A stretch of 64,000 nt of DNA, from assembly GCA_965263285.1 (NCBI GenBank), contig CBDHHD010000016.1, positions 1,984,001 to 2,048,000 on the forward strand. Direction: 5' to 3'. Each line of letters starts with the position of its first letter. Position 1 is the first letter of the stretch. The position numbers and the translations under genes are program-made. This DNA comes from JASGCP01 sp965263285. Lineage in GTDB: Bacteria; Bacteroidota; Bacteroidia; Chitinophagales; Chitinophagaceae. The notes under the pieces are model-generated. The model had not been told where the DNA came from. It worked only from the letters and a program-made list of their open reading frames with translations, and ran no database searches. Shown here in pieces: positions 18,101 through 33,300 of this stretch.

Positions 18101-18380
18101 GGTTATAGAATTACCAAAGAATAACACAGAAGAACGATTGTTAAAGATATGGTCAAATTTGTTGAAAATATCTGAATCGGAGTTAAGTGTAATGCAATCA
18201 TTTTTTTGTTTAGGAGGGAATAGTATTTTAAGTATTCGTTTGATGAATCTAATAAATAAGGAGTTTAACACTTCTTTTTCTGTTAGAATTATCTTTGAAA
18301 GAAATACTATTCGTCAGTTAGCGGAGTATTTGTTAGAAGGTAATATAGAAATAATAGCTGTACAAAAACAGTCTTTTAAT
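15153..18380 (+). other. NRPS module 1: C-A-T, aromatic residue predicted
   Basis: The module covers residues 1-1076. The C domain (to about 16480) has HHLISGG at residues 131-137 (15543) where HHxxxDG is expected: the motif Asp is Gly. Its first place in the chain suggests a starter C that joins an acyl group to residue 1. The A domain (about 16485-18080) has YTSGTTGNPKG, FDAFVSELF, IATLPPAIL, KMILAGES, NAYGPTEITVC and the A10 motif TVNGKLDR. The by-eye pocket code, DASTIAAVCK, is close to Phe/Tyr codes. The A8-A9 linker carries three copies of a 7-residue repeat (RIEGFQT) at 17790-17853, more than any other module. The T domain (about 18100-18340) has CLGGNSILS. There is no E domain, so an L residue is passed on. 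Confidence 0.8.
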
Positions 18381-21300
18381 AGTGAAGAGGATCAAATATT
18401 ATCATACGCACAAAATAGGTTATGGTTTATCTATCAGTACGATAAGAAAAATAGTGCGGTGTATAATATACCAATGGTGTTTGAATTGGATAAGGTGTTA
18501 GATAAAGAAAAGTTAAAAGAGGTATTGCTATTTGTAGTAGAGAAACATGAGATATTACGAACGATTATTGAAGAAAACGAAAATGGAATAACATATCAGT
18601 CTGTTAAGGCGATATCAGACAATCTAATACAAGAAGAAATCTATAGTAGCAAGAGTGATGTAGAAAGTAAGATATTAAGTGCAATAAGTTATTCGTTTCA
18701 ATTAGATAAGGAATTGCCTATACAGATAAAGTTTTTTATGCCCAAAAAGAAAGATGATACAATCGTATTAACGATAGTGGTTCATCATATAGCTTTTGAT
18801 GGATGGTCTGTAGGGGTGTTTCAAAAAGAAGTTTATCATGCATATCAATTATTGGTTAATCAAAAGCCATTAACACACGCAACAAACATACAATATAAGG
18901 ATTATGCTTTATGGCAAAGGAATTTTTTGCAAGGTACACGATACAAGAAAGAGCTTAACTATTGGAAAGGACAATTAGATGGATATAATAATAGTCATTT
19001 AGCTACTGATTTTTCTCGTTCTTTAGAAATTAACTATGAGGGAGATGCTATTGTTGCTTTGTTGTCAAAAGAAACTAGTCAAAATTTAAAAGCAGTAGCT
19101 AAAGAATTAAATGCAAGTTTATATAGTGTTTTGCTATCTGGATACTATTTGTTTTTATCTGCCTATAGCAATGAGCAAGACATTGTAGTAGGCTCTCCTT
19201 TTGCAAATAGGCATTATGCAGGTACGGAAGAGATGATTGGCTTTTTTGTAAATAGCTTAGCTTTGAGAGTGCAAATAGATTTCAAGGATACCTTGAAGGT
19301 ATATATTAAAAAAGTAAATGCTATTGTTGAGCAAGGGCAAAACAATCAAGATATTCCTTTTGAGCAATTGGTAGAGGAATTGCATGTAGAACGAGATACG
19401 AGTCACCATCCGATTTTTCAAATTATGTTTGGAGTACAAGATGTTGGTGGTGATGATACAATATTGTTTAAGTCTTATCAAAGTAACAGGATAAATATAA
19501 TACCAGCGAAATTTGATATTACTACGATGGTATCAGAAGTAGAGGATGGATTACAAATTTATTTTAACTATGCTATAGCACTCTATAAACGAGAAACAAT
19601 AGAACAATTTGTTAAGACGTACGAATGTATTCTAACGCAGATTGTGAGAGATAGATTAGATAACGATTTGAAATTTATAAGATTTGTTAATAATGAAGTA
19701 TACAATTATCTTATATATGACTACAACAAAACAGAGAGAGAATATCCTAAAGATAAAACTATACACCAGCTATTTGAAGAGCAAGTGGTAAGAACGCCGA
19801 ATAATATAGCGGTGGTATTTGAGGATAAGCAATTAACCTATCAAGCGTTAAACAACAAAGCTAATCAATTAGCTTATTATTTGTATAATAATTATAATAT
19901 TAAATTAGATGATATTATTTGCCTTTTGTTAGAACGAAGCGAATGGATAATTATTGCCATCTTAGGAGTGCTTAAGAGCGGAGCTGCTTATTGCCCTATC
20001 TCACTCGAATATCCTGAAGAGAGGGTATTATTTATTTTACGAGACACTCAACCTAAGTGTTTAATTACAAATTGCAAATTGAAAATTGAAAATGTTCAGT
20101 TTGCAATTATTAATTTAACAGATGAACAATTTCTAAAAGAATTATATTCATTAACCATTAACCATTTACCATTAATCATTAGTCCTCATGCTTTAGCATA
20201 TATTATTTATACCTCTGGAACAACAGGAAGCCCTAAGGGAGTGATGATTGATCATCAAGGAATAGTTAATAGAATTGCATGGATGCAATCTAAATATCCA
20301 TTGAATGAAGAAGATAGGGTTTTACAAAAGACAAATTATTCTTTTGATGTGTCTGTATGGGAGTTATTATGGGCAAATTGGGTAGGTGCTACAATAGTTG
20401 TGTTAAAGCAAGGATTAGAAAAAGATGCTACTCAGCTATTGAGTACGATACAAGAGAGAAAAATTACTACTATTCATTTTGTACCATCAGTACTTGTAGC
20501 CTTTTTGGAATATATAGTAGATAAGGAGAATTGTTTAGTTTCTTTGAAATACCTATTTTGTAGTGGAGAGGCGTTGGAGCTTCGTACAGTAATTAAGTTT
20601 AAGCATTTGTTTCCTGCGGTATCTATATATAATTTATACGGACCTACGGAAGCGTCAATAGATGTTTTATTTGCTGATTGCAATAATTTAGATAAGGAAA
20701 CACTTGTGCCTATTGGTAAGCCTATTGATAATACAGTTGCTTATATTTTAGATGGCAATATAAGATTATTGCCAATAGGATCTATGGGAGAATTGTATAT
20801 TGGAGGAGATGGCTTAGCAAGAGGATATTTGAATAGACCTGAATTAACTGCGGAACGATTTATAAAAAATCCTTTTCAAACTGAAGAAGAGAAACAAAAA
20901 AATAGAAATAGCAAACTCTACAAGACAGGTGATTTGGTTCGAATGCTCCCCAATGGTAATATTGAATATATAGGTAGAAATGATTTTCAAGTGAAGATAA
21001 GGGGTTATAGAATTGAATTGGGTGAGATAGAGACTAGGATTCAAAGATTTCAGACTAGGATTGAAGGATTAAAGGATGAACAAGTTATTGAACAAGCCGT
21101 GGTGTTGGTAAATGACAGAGGAGATAATAAATATTTAGTGGGATATTTTGTAGCTAATGAACAAGTAGATGTAGAAGAGTTGAGAAGTTATCTGTCTAAG
21201 CAATTGCCTGACTACATGGTGCCTACAGGATTGGTGCAAATAGAGCAGATGCCTTTAACAGTGAATGGGAAATTAGATAGAAGGACATTATTAAATATTG

Positions 21301-24300
21301 AATATAAAATAAGTGGTGAAGTTATAGAATTGCCAAAGAACAATACAGAAGAACGGTTATTAAAAATATGGTCAAATTTATTACAAATAGCCGAATTAGA
21401 ATTAAGTGTAACACAATCTTTTTTTAGATTAGGCGGTAATAGTATTTTGAGTATTCGTTTAATGAATCTAATAAATAAGGAATTTAATACTTGTTTTTCT
21501 GTTAGAATTATTTTTGAAAGAAATACTATTCGTCAGTTAGCAGCGTATTTGTTAGAAGGCAATATAGAAATAATAGCTGTAGAAAAACAATCTTTTAATA
21601 GTGAAGAGGAGCAAATATTGTCATACGCACAAAATAGGTTATGGTTTATCTATCAGTATGATAAGAAAAATAGTGCGGTGTATAATATGCTAATGGTGTT
21701 TGAATTGGACAAGGAGGTAGATAAAGAAAAGTTAAAAGAAGCATTGCTATTTGTAGTAGAGAAACATGAGATATTACGAACGATTATTGAAGAAAACGAA
21801 AAAGGTATCTCGTATCAGTCTGTTAAGGCGATATCAGACAATCTAATACAAGAAGAAATTTATAGTAGCAAGAGTGATGTAGAAAATAAGATATTAAGTG
21901 CAATAAGATATTCGTTTCAATTAGATAAGGAATTGCCTATACAGATAAAGTTTTTTATACCTAAAAAGAAAGATGATATAATCGTATTAACGATAGTGAT
22001 TCATCATATAGCTTTTGATGGATGGTCTGTAGAGGTGTTTCAAAAAGAAGTGTATCAGGCGTATCAATTATTAATGAATCATCAACCATTAATACATACG
22101 ACTACTATACAATACAAGGATTATGCTTTATGGCAAAGGATTTTTTTGCAAGGGGAACGATACGAGAAAGGATTTAGTTATTGGAAAGGGCAATTAGATG
22201 GATATAATAATAGTCATTTGCCTATTGATTTTTCTCGTCCTCTAGAAGTTAACTATGAGGGAGATGCTATTGTTGCTTTGTTGTCAAAAGAAACTAGTCA
22301 AAATTTAAAAGCAGTAGCTAAAGAATTAAATGCAAGTCTATACAGTGTTTTGCTATCTGGTTATTATTTGTTTTTGTCTGCCTATAGCAATGATCAAGAT
22401 ATTGTGGTAGGCTCGCCTTTTGCAAATAGGCACTATGCAGGTACGGAAGATATGATTGGCTTTTTTGTAAATAGCTTAGCTTTGAGAGTACAAATAGATT
22501 TCAAAGATACCTTGAAAGCATATATTGAAAAGGTAAATGCTATTGTTACGCAGGGGCAAAGCTATCAAGATATTCCTTTTGAGCAATTGGTAGAGGGATT
22601 ACATGTAGAACGAGATACGAGTCGTCATCCTATTTTTCAAATTATGTTTGGAGTACAAGATTTTGGTAGTGATGATACAACATTGTTTAAGTCTTATCAA
22701 AGTAACAGGATAAATATAATGCCAGTGAAATTTGATATAACTACGATGGTATCGGAAAGAAATGATGGATTACAAATTTATTTTAACTATGCTATAGCAC
22801 TCTATAAACGAGAAACAATAGAACAATTTATTAAGACATATGAATTTATTCTAACCCAGATAGTGAGAGATAGTTTAGACAATGGTTTAAACTCAGTAAG
22901 ATTTATTGATGATAGAGAGTATAATTATCTTGTATATGATTACAATAAAACTGAAAAAGAATACCCTAAAGATAAAACGATACATCAGCTATTTGAAGAG
23001 CAAGTAGCAAGAACGCCGAATAATATAGCGGTGGTATTTGAGGAGAAGCAACTAACCTACCAAGAGTTGAATAGTATAGCTAATCAATTAGCTTATTATT
23101 TGCACAACAATTACAATACTAAAGCAGATGATATTATTTGTTTGTTGTTAGAGCGAAGCGAATGGATGATTATTGCCATCTTAGGAGTGCTTAAGAGTGG
23201 AGCTGCTTATTGTCCTATCTCACCCGAGTATCCAGAAGAGCGGATATTGTTTATTTTACACGATACTCAGCCTAAGTGTTTAATTACAAATTGCAAATTG
23301 AAAATTGAAAATGTTCAGTTTCCAATTGTTAATGTAACAGATGAACAATTTCTAAAAGAATTATATTCATTAACCATTAACCATTTACCATTAATTATTA
23401 GTCCTCATGCGTTAGCCTATATTATCTATACTTCAGGTACAACGGGAAATCCTAAGGGGGTGATGATAGAGCATCTATCTGTAATAAATCTTAGGTATGC
23501 TTTAGATAATATATTTGTGTTACAAGATAGAGAAAGGATTATTAATTTTTCGTCATATATTTTTGATGCATCTGTAGATCAGTTTTTTTTGTCTCTTTTA
23601 AGAGGATTTGTTCTATTTATTATATCAGAAAGATTAATACAAGATGTAGATAGTTTAATTAGTTTTATAAACAAAAATGAGATTACTCATTTTCTTACAA
23701 CGCCTTCTTATTTTGATAGTTTTCCAATAGTGCCATTACCAACATTAAATAGATTAGTTCTTGGAGGTGAGCGATTGACAAATAAAATAAAAAATAAAGC
23801 ATATAAAATAATATCAGATAATACACTTTTCTTTAATAAATATGGTCCTACAGAGACTACTGTAACGAGCCTTGTATCCATATTAAGGGATACAAGTGAT
23901 TTAAATATAGGAGCTCCCATATCGAATACTTGTATATATATAGTAAATAAAGAGGGTCTTTTATTACCTCAAGGATCTATGGGCGAATTGTACATTGGAG
24001 GTGATGGTGTAGCAAGAGGCTATTTGAATAGACCTGAATTAACTGCGGAAAGATTTATTAAGAATCCTTTTCAAACAGAAGAAGATAAAAAGAAAGATAG
24101 AAATAGCAAACTCTACAAGACAGGTGATTTGGTTAGAATGCTCCCCGATGGCAATATTGAATATATAGGGAGAAATGACTTTCAAGTGAAGATAAGGGGC
24201 TATAGAATTGAATTAGGAGAGATAGAGACTAGGATTCAAGGATTTCAGACTAGGATTGAAGGATTAAAGGATGAACAAGTTATTGAACAAGCCGTGGTGT

Positions 24301-27300
24301 TGGTTAATGAGAAAGGAGATAATAAATACTTAGTGGGATATTTTGTTGCTAAGGAGCAAGTGGATGTAGAAGAATTAATAAGTTACCTATCTAAGCAATT
24401 GCCTGAATACATGGTGCCTACAGTACTGGTGCAAATAGAGCAAATGCCTTTAACGGTGAATGGCAAATTGGATAGAAAGGCATTGTTAGCCATAGAATAT
24501 AACCTTACTGATAGCAAAGAATACAAAGCACCTAAAAATGAATTAGAACAACAGCTACTATCTATTTGGGAGAAATTATTAGGAAATAATAATATAGGAG
24601 TACAAGATGATTTTTTTAGGGTAGGTGGAGATAGCATTAAATCTATTCAGTTGAGTAGCAGAGTGAGAAGTGAATTAGGAAAGGAGTTAAGTGTGAAGGA
24701 TGTTTTTGAACATAGAACCATCGAAAGAATGGTAGCGCATGTATTGAGTAGCCATCAAATTAAAGTGTATCTATCTGAACAAGGCAAACTATCAGGCGAG
24801 TTGCCCTTATTGCCGATACAACAATATTTTTTTGAATTAAAACTGACTAATGAGCATCATTATAATCAATCTTTTTTAATAGAGACCCCAGAATTAGAGA
24901 TAGAAAAATTGAAGATAGCGATAGAAAAAGTTATTGAACAGCATGATGCATTTAGACTTGCCTATAGAAAAGATGCAGAAGGAAATATTATTCAATATTA
25001 CGATAGCGAGAAAGAAGCCATACCATTAGATGTTCTTGATATTAGCGAATGGAATGTGCAAGAAGGAACTGTTGTATTTGAAGAGAAATTAAAAAAGCAA
25101 TACACGAGTTGGCAAGATGGTTTTAACATCTACGAAGGGAAGACCTATCAGATATCTTATATATGGGGATATAAAAATAAGACTGCGAGAATATTTATTG
25201 CCGCACATCATCTTATTATTGATGCAGTGAGTTGGCGTATTTTGTTGGAAGATATAGAAACAGTGTATGCAGGCAAGAAGCTATTAGCTAAACGAACGAG
25301 CTATCGCCAATGGGCAAATTTGGGGAAAGAGTACATAATAAAATATCCCAATGAATTAAGCTATTGGGAAGGTGTAGAGAATAAAGTCCAAGAAAATATA
25401 ATAAAACTCTTATCAAAGACTACTATACAAGAAGAGGATTATATTACAACTATTGCAATAGATAGAGATATAACTAGTTATTTGTTATTATCTGCGAATC
25501 AAGTATTTCACACAGAGGTAAATGATTTGTTGTTAACTGCCTTAGCAAGAGCCTTAGGAAAGTTATTTAATGAGCAGGAAATATCTATTTTATTAGAAGG
25601 TCATGGGAGAGAGTCGTTACAAGACGATATAGATATTTCTAAGACAATGGGCTGGTTTACGAGTATTATACCTATTCATTTGCCTATACATGATGATGTA
25701 CAAGAGTCAATTATTGAAGTAAAGGAGGAGTTGAGAAGAATCCCCAATAAAGGTATTGGCTATGGATTTATAAGAGGGTATAAGCATTTGCCAAAGATTA
25801 GCTTCAACTACTTGGGGGTATTTAAGAAAGAAGAGCAACAAGATTGGTTTTTAACAAACGAATCAAGTGGGATGTCGGTATCTAATAAAAATAAAAGCAA
25901 TCTTTGGTTAGATATCAATGGGGGAGTGGGTGCAAATGGTGTTTTGGGATTTTCAATACGAGGAAGGCTGACTAAGGAATATATAGATAATCTTTCAATA
26001 TATTTTAAGCAAGAAATGATTGTTATTACTAATTATATTCAGTCAGTCAATAGATCTTATCTTACTACAAGTGATACGAATTATATAGTAAGCAAAGATT
26101 TGCTCAATAGATTGCAACAAGAAAATGAGATGCAAGCTATTTATGTAACCAATAGTTTGCAAGCAGGATTTATCTATCATTATTTGAGTAAGTCTGAAGG
26201 AGACGATGCGTATAAGGTTCAGTTATTATGGAAATATAAAAGCCAAGTGAATGAGGATTATTTTATTCAGTCATGGCAACAAGCATTAGATCGTTATCCT
26301 GGGTTAAGAGTTCGGTTTAATTGGGAAGAAGAGATAGTGCAGATTATAGATAAGAAGATAACATTAGATTATCGATTTAGAGATATTCAGCATAAGAGAA
26401 ATAAAGAAAAAGCGATAGAGGGTATTCGAATAGTAGATAGGAAAGAGGACTATGATTTAGCGAAGGGTAATTTATTAAGGGTTTATTTGATACAAGTAGA
26501 TAAAGAAGAGTTTGTGGTTTTATATAGTAATCACCATGCGATAAGTGATGGGTGGAGTAATCCTAATTTATTAAATTATATTCATGAAGTTTATAATAGT
26601 TTAATAAATCAAAATACACCAGTTGAATTATTAGAGGAGCAAGCCTATTTGAGGGCACAAGAATATCTGCAAGTAAAAAGTAAAAATAATACACATGATA
26701 GATGGTGGGTAGATTATCTATCTGGTGTAGAAAGAACGATAGAAGTAAGGGGATTGAGAAAACAAGAGGCGAACGGTATTAATCTGTTAGACTACAAATT
26801 TATTCAAGAACCCATCTCAAAAGGGGTTAAGATAAGAGATAAGGAATACAGAGCTTTGTCAAGTTTTATTAAACAAGAAGGACTTACCTGGAGTAATCTC
26901 ATCATGTGGTGTTGGAGCAAGGCATTAAGTGTATATGACAACAGAAATGACAATATTATTGGCATAACGCTTTCAGGCAGAGGGTTACCAATTAATGATA
27001 TAGAGCAATCGGTAGGTTTGTATATTAACACGCTACCCTTGGTAGTGCGACATGATTCTAATGAGAGCATATTAAATATATTAAAGAATATTCAGAAAGA
27101 TACGGAGCAATTGAATCAGTTAACGCATACTCATTTAAGTGGTTTACATAGCAATGCTTCAGATCGTTTATTTGCAACAATGGTAGTGTATGAGAATTAT
27201 CCTATACCTACAAACAAAGACAATCAAGAATCGAATACATTAATGCCTATATTTTTATCATCAGTAGAAAAGACAGATTATCCATTGACTGTATTGGCTT

Positions 27301-30300
27301 ATGAGAAAGATGATGTGCTTAGTTTAGGAATTAAATATGCGGGAGAGTTATTTGAGGAGAAGCAAATAGAAAGGCTATTAAAATTAATGTCTTTGTTATT
27401 ACAACAAATCCCTATTTGTTACAATAAATTAGAACAAGAACTTAGATTAATAGATAATGAAGAATACAATTATCTTGTATACGATTATAATAAAACAGAA
27501 AAAGAATACCCTAAAGATAAAACGATACATCAGCTATTTGAAGAGCAAGTAGAAAGAACGCCGAATAATATAGCGGTGGTATTTGAGGAGAAGCAACTAA
27601 CCTACCAAGAGTTGAATAGTATAGCTAATCAATTAGCTTATTATTTGCACAACAATTACAATACTAAAGCAGATGATATTATTTGTTTGTTGTTAGAGCG
27701 AAGCGAATGGATGATTATTGCCATCTTAGGAGTGCTTAAGAGTGGAGCTGCTTATTGTCCTATCTCACCCGAGTATCCAGAAGAGCGGATATTGTTTATT
27801 TTACACGATACTCAGCCTAAGTGTTTAATTACAAATTGCAAATTGAAAATTGAAAATGTTCAGTTTCCAATTGTTAATTTAACAGATGAACAATTTCTAA
27901 AAGAATTATATTCATTAACCATTAACCATTTACCATTAATTATTAGTCCTCATGCGTTAGCCTATATTATCTATACTTCAGGTACAACGGGAAATCCTAA
28001 GGGGGTGATGATAGAGCATCTATCTGTAATAAATCTTAGGTATGCTTTAGATAATATATTTGTGTTACAAGATAGAGAAAGGATTATTAATTTTTCGTCA
28101 TATATTTTTGATGCATCTGTAGATCAGTTTTTTTTGTCTCTTTTAAGAGGATTTGTTCTATTTATTATATCAGAAAGATTAATACAAGATGTAGATAGTT
28201 TAATTAGTTTTATAAACAAAAATGAGATTACTCATTTTCTTACAACGCCTTCTTATTTTGATAGTTTTCCAATAGTGCCATTACCAACATTAAATAGATT
28301 AGTTCTTGGAGGTGAGCGATTGACAAATAAAATAAAAAATAAAGCATATAAAATAATATCAGATAATACACTTTTCTTTAATAAATATGGTCCTACAGAG
28401 ACTACTGTAACGAGCCTTGTATCCATATTAAGGGATACAAGTGATTTAAATATAGGAGCTCCCATATCGAATACTTGTATATATATAGTAAATAAAGAGG
28501 GTCTTTTATTACCTCAAGGATCTATGGGCGAATTGTACATTGGAGGTGATGGTGTAGCAAGAGGCTATTTGAATAGACCTGAATTAACTGCGGAAAGATT
28601 TATTAAGAATCCTTTTCAAACAGAAGAAGAAAAACAACAAAATAGAAATGGGCGACTATATAAAACAGGAGACATAGTGCGAATGCTACCCGATGGCAAT
28701 ATTGAATATATAGGGAGAAATGACTTTCAAGTGAAGATAAGGGGCTATAGAATTGAATTAGGAGAGATAGAGATTAGGATTCAAGGATTTCAGACTAGGA
28801 TTGAAGGATTAAAGGATGAACAAGTTATTGAACAAGTCGTGGTGTTGGTTAATGAGAAAGAAGATAATAAATATTTAGTGGGTTATTTTGTGGCTAAGGA
28901 ACAAGTGGATGTAGAAGAATTGAGAAGTTATCTCTCTAAGCAATTGCCTGAATATATGGTACCTACAGGATTGGTGCAAATAGAGCAAATGCCTTTAACG
29001 GTGAATGGCAAACTGGATAGAAAGGTATTATTAGCCATAGAATATAACCTTGCTGATAGCAAAGAATACAAAGCACCTAAAAATGAATTAGAACAACAGC
29101 TACTATCTATTTGGGAGAAATTATTAGGAAATAATAATATAGGAGTACAAGATGATTTTTTTAGGGTAGGTGGAGATAGCATTAAATCTATTCAGTTGAG
29201 TAGCAGAGTGAGAAGTGAATTAGGAAAGGAGTTAAGTGTGAAGGATATTTTTGAACATAGAACCATCGAAAGAATGGTAGCGCATGTATTGAGTAACCAT
29301 CAAATTAAAGTGTATCTATCTGAACAAGGCAAACTATCAGGCGAGTTGCCCTTATTGCCGATACAACAATATTTTTTTGAATTAAAACTGACTAATGAGC
29401 ATCATTATAATCAATCTTTTTTAATAGAGACCCCAGAATTAGAGATAGAAAAATTGAAGATAGCGATAGAAAAAGTTGTTGAGCAGCATGATGCATTCAG
29501 ACTTACCTATAGAAAAGATGCAGAAGGAAATATTATTCAATATTATGATAGTAAGAAAGAAGCCATACCATTAGATGTTCTTGATATTAGCGAATGGAAT
29601 GTGCAAGAAGGAACTGTTGTATTTGAAGAGAAATTAAAAAGGCAATATACGAGTTGGCAAGATGGTTTTAACATCTACGAAGGGAAGACCTATCAGATAT
29701 CTTATATATGGGGATATAAAAATAAGATAGCGAGAATATTTATTGCTGCACATCATCTTATTATTGATGCAGTGAGTTGGCGTATTTTGTTGGAAGATAT
29801 AGAAACAGTGTATACAGGCAAGAAGCTATTAGCTAAACGAACCAGCTATCGCCAATGGGTAAATTTGGGGAAAGAGTACATAATAAAATATCCCAATGAA
29901 TTAAACTATTGGGAAGGTGTAGAGAAGAAGGTGCAAGAGAATATAATAAAACTCTCATCAAAGATTATTATACAAGAAGAGAGTTGTTTTACAACTATTG
30001 CAATAGATAGAGATATAACTAGTTATTTGTTATTATCTGCGAATCAAGTATTTCACACAGAGGTAAATGATTTGTTGTTAACTGCCTTAGCAAGAGCCTT
30101 AGGAAAGTTATTTAATGAGCAGGAAATATCTATTTTATTAGAAGGTCATGGGAGAGAGTCGTTACAAGACGATATAGATATTTCCAAGACAATGGGCTGG
30201 TTTACGAGTATTATACCTATTCATTTGCCTATATATGATAATGTGCAAGAGTCAATTATTGAAGTAAAGGAGGAGTTGAGAAGAATCCCCAATAAAGGTA

Positions 30301-33300
30301 TTGGCTATGGATTTATAAAAGGGTATAAGCATTTGCCAAAGATTAGCTTCAACTACTTGGGAGTATTTAAGAAAGAAGAGCAACAAGATTGGTTTTTAAC
30401 AAATGAATCAAGTGGGATGTCGGTATCTAATAAAAATAAAAGCAATCTTTGGTTAGATATCAATGGGGGAGTGGGTGCAAATGGTGTTTTGGGATTTTCA
30501 ATACGAGGAAGGCTGACTAAGGAATATATAGATAATCTTTCAATATATTTTAAGCAAGAAATGATTGTTATTACTAATTATATTCAGTCAGTCAATAGAT
30601 CTTATCTTACTACAAGTGATACGAATTATATAGTAAGCAAAGATTTGCTCAATAGATTGCAACAAGAAAATGAGATGCAAGCTATTTATGTAACCAATAG
30701 TTTGCAAGCAGGATTTATCTATCATTATTTGAGTAAGTCTGAAGGAGACGATGCGTATAAGGTTCAGTTATTATGGAAATATAAAAGCCAAGTGAATGAG
30801 GATTATTTTATTCAGTCATGGCAACAAGCCTTAGATCGTTATCCTGGGTTAAGAGTTCGGTTTAATTGGGAAGAAGAGATAGTGCAGATTATAGATAAGA
30901 AGGTAACATTAGATTATCGTTTTAGAGATATTCAGGATAAGAGAAATAAAGAAAAAGCGATAGAGGGTATTCGAATAGAAGATAGGAAAGAGGACTATGA
31001 TTTAGCGAAGGGTAATTTATTAAGGGTTTATTTGATACAAGTAGATAAAGAAGAGTTTGTGGTTTTATATAGTAATCATCATGCGATAAGTGATGGATGG
31101 AGTAATCCTAATTTATTAAATTATATTCATGAAGTTTATAATAGTTTAATAAATCAAAATACACCAGTTGAACTATTAGAGGAGCAAGCCTATTTGAGGG
31201 CACAAGAATATCTGCAAGTAAAAAGTAAAAATAATATACATGATAAATGGTGGGTAGATTATTTGTCTGGTGTAGAAAGAACGATAGAAGTAAGGGGATT
31301 GAGAAAACAAGAGGCGAACGGTATTAATCTGTTAGACTACAAATTTATTCAAGAACCCATATCAAAAGGGGTTAAGATAAGAGATAAGGAATACAGAGCT
31401 TTGTCAAGTTTTATTAAACAAGAAGGACTTACCTGGAGTAATTTAATCATGTGGTGTTGGAGCAAGGCATTAAGTGTATATGACAACAGAAATGACAATA
31501 TTATTGGTATAACGCTTTCAGGCAGAGGGTTACCAATTAATGATATAGAGCAATCCGTAGGCTTGTATATCAACACACTACCCTTGGTAGTGCGACATAG
31601 TTCTAATGAGAGCATATTAAATATATTAAAAAATATTCAGAAAGATACGGAGCAATTGAATCAGTTAACACATACTAATTTAAGTAGTTTACATAGTAAT
31701 TCTTCAGATCGTTTATTTGCTACGATGGTAGTGTATGAGAATTATCCGATACCTACAAACAAAGATAATCAAGAAGCGAATACATTAATGCCTATATTTT
31801 TATCTTCAGTAGAAAAGACAGATTATCCATTGACTGTATTGGCTTATGAGAAAGATGATGTGCTTAGTTTAGGAATTAAATATGCGGGAGAGTTATTTGA
31901 GGAGAAGCAAATAGAAAGGCTATTAAAATTAATGTCTTTGTTATTACAACAAATCCCTATTTGTTACAATAAATTAGAACAAGAACTTATACTAATAGAT
32001 AATGAAGAATACAATTATCTTGTATACGATTATAATAAAACAGAAAAAGAATACCCTAAAGATAAAACGATACATCAGCTGTTTGAAGAGCAAGTAGCAA
32101 GAACACCGAATAATATAGCGGTGGTATTTGAGAAGAAGCAATTAACCTACCAAGAGTTGAATAGTATAGCTAATCAATTAGCAAATTATTTGCACAATAA
32201 TTATCAAACTAAAGCAGACGATATTATTTGTTTGTTATTGGAGCGAAGTGAGTGGATGATTATTTCTATTTTAGGAGTGCTTAAGAGTGGAGCTGCTTAT
32301 TGTCCTATTTCTCCCGAATACCCTGAAGAGCGGATATTGTTTATTTTACAAGACACTCAACCTAAGTGCTTAATTACAAATTGCAAATTGAAAATTGAAA
32401 ATGTTCAGTTTCCAATTGTTAATTTAACAGATGAACAATTTCTAAAAAAATTATATTCATTAACCATTAACCATTTGCCATTAACTATTAGCTCTCGTTC
32501 TTTAGCGTATATTATCTATACCTCAGGAACAATAGGGAATCCTAAGGGGGTAATGGTGGAACATAGAAATGTAGTTAATCTTTTATATGCTACTGCGTAT
32601 ATTTTATATCCAATTAATCAAACATATCTAAGGGCAAGTGCGTTTACCCCTTATCAATTTGATGTTTCTGTTAGTGAATTTTTAAGTCCTTTAGTACAAG
32701 GAGGCGAATTACATATTTTTAATGAATTAGCAATACAAAACATTTCATTTTTATCTCAATATATTATAGAAAAATCTATTAATTATCTATATATCCCTCC
32801 TGTATTGCTATCACAACTTCCGCAACATATCTATCCAGAATTAAAACATATTATCTATGCAGGAGAGCCATGTAATAGAAACATAGCTAATGATTGGTCG
32901 AAAAATTATTCGTTGTTTAATTATTATGGACCTACAGAGTCAACCATATATGCTTTGGGTAAACAAATTAATATAGATGAAGTAGAACAAATTGGGAAAT
33001 CAATATACAATATAAAGATATATTTATTAAATACAAAACTTCAAGTTGCGCCAATAGGAAGCATTGTAGAATTATACATTGGAGGCGATGGTGTAGCAAG
33101 AGGATATTTGAATAGACCTGAATTAACTGCGGAACGGTTTATAAAAAACCCTTTTCAAACAGAAGAAGATAAAAAGAAAAAACGAAATGACCGATTGTAT
33201 AAGACAGGAGATTTAGTGCGAATGCTACCCGATGGCAATATTGAATATATAGGGAGGAATGATTTTCAAGTGAAGATAAGAGGCTATCGAATTGAATTAG

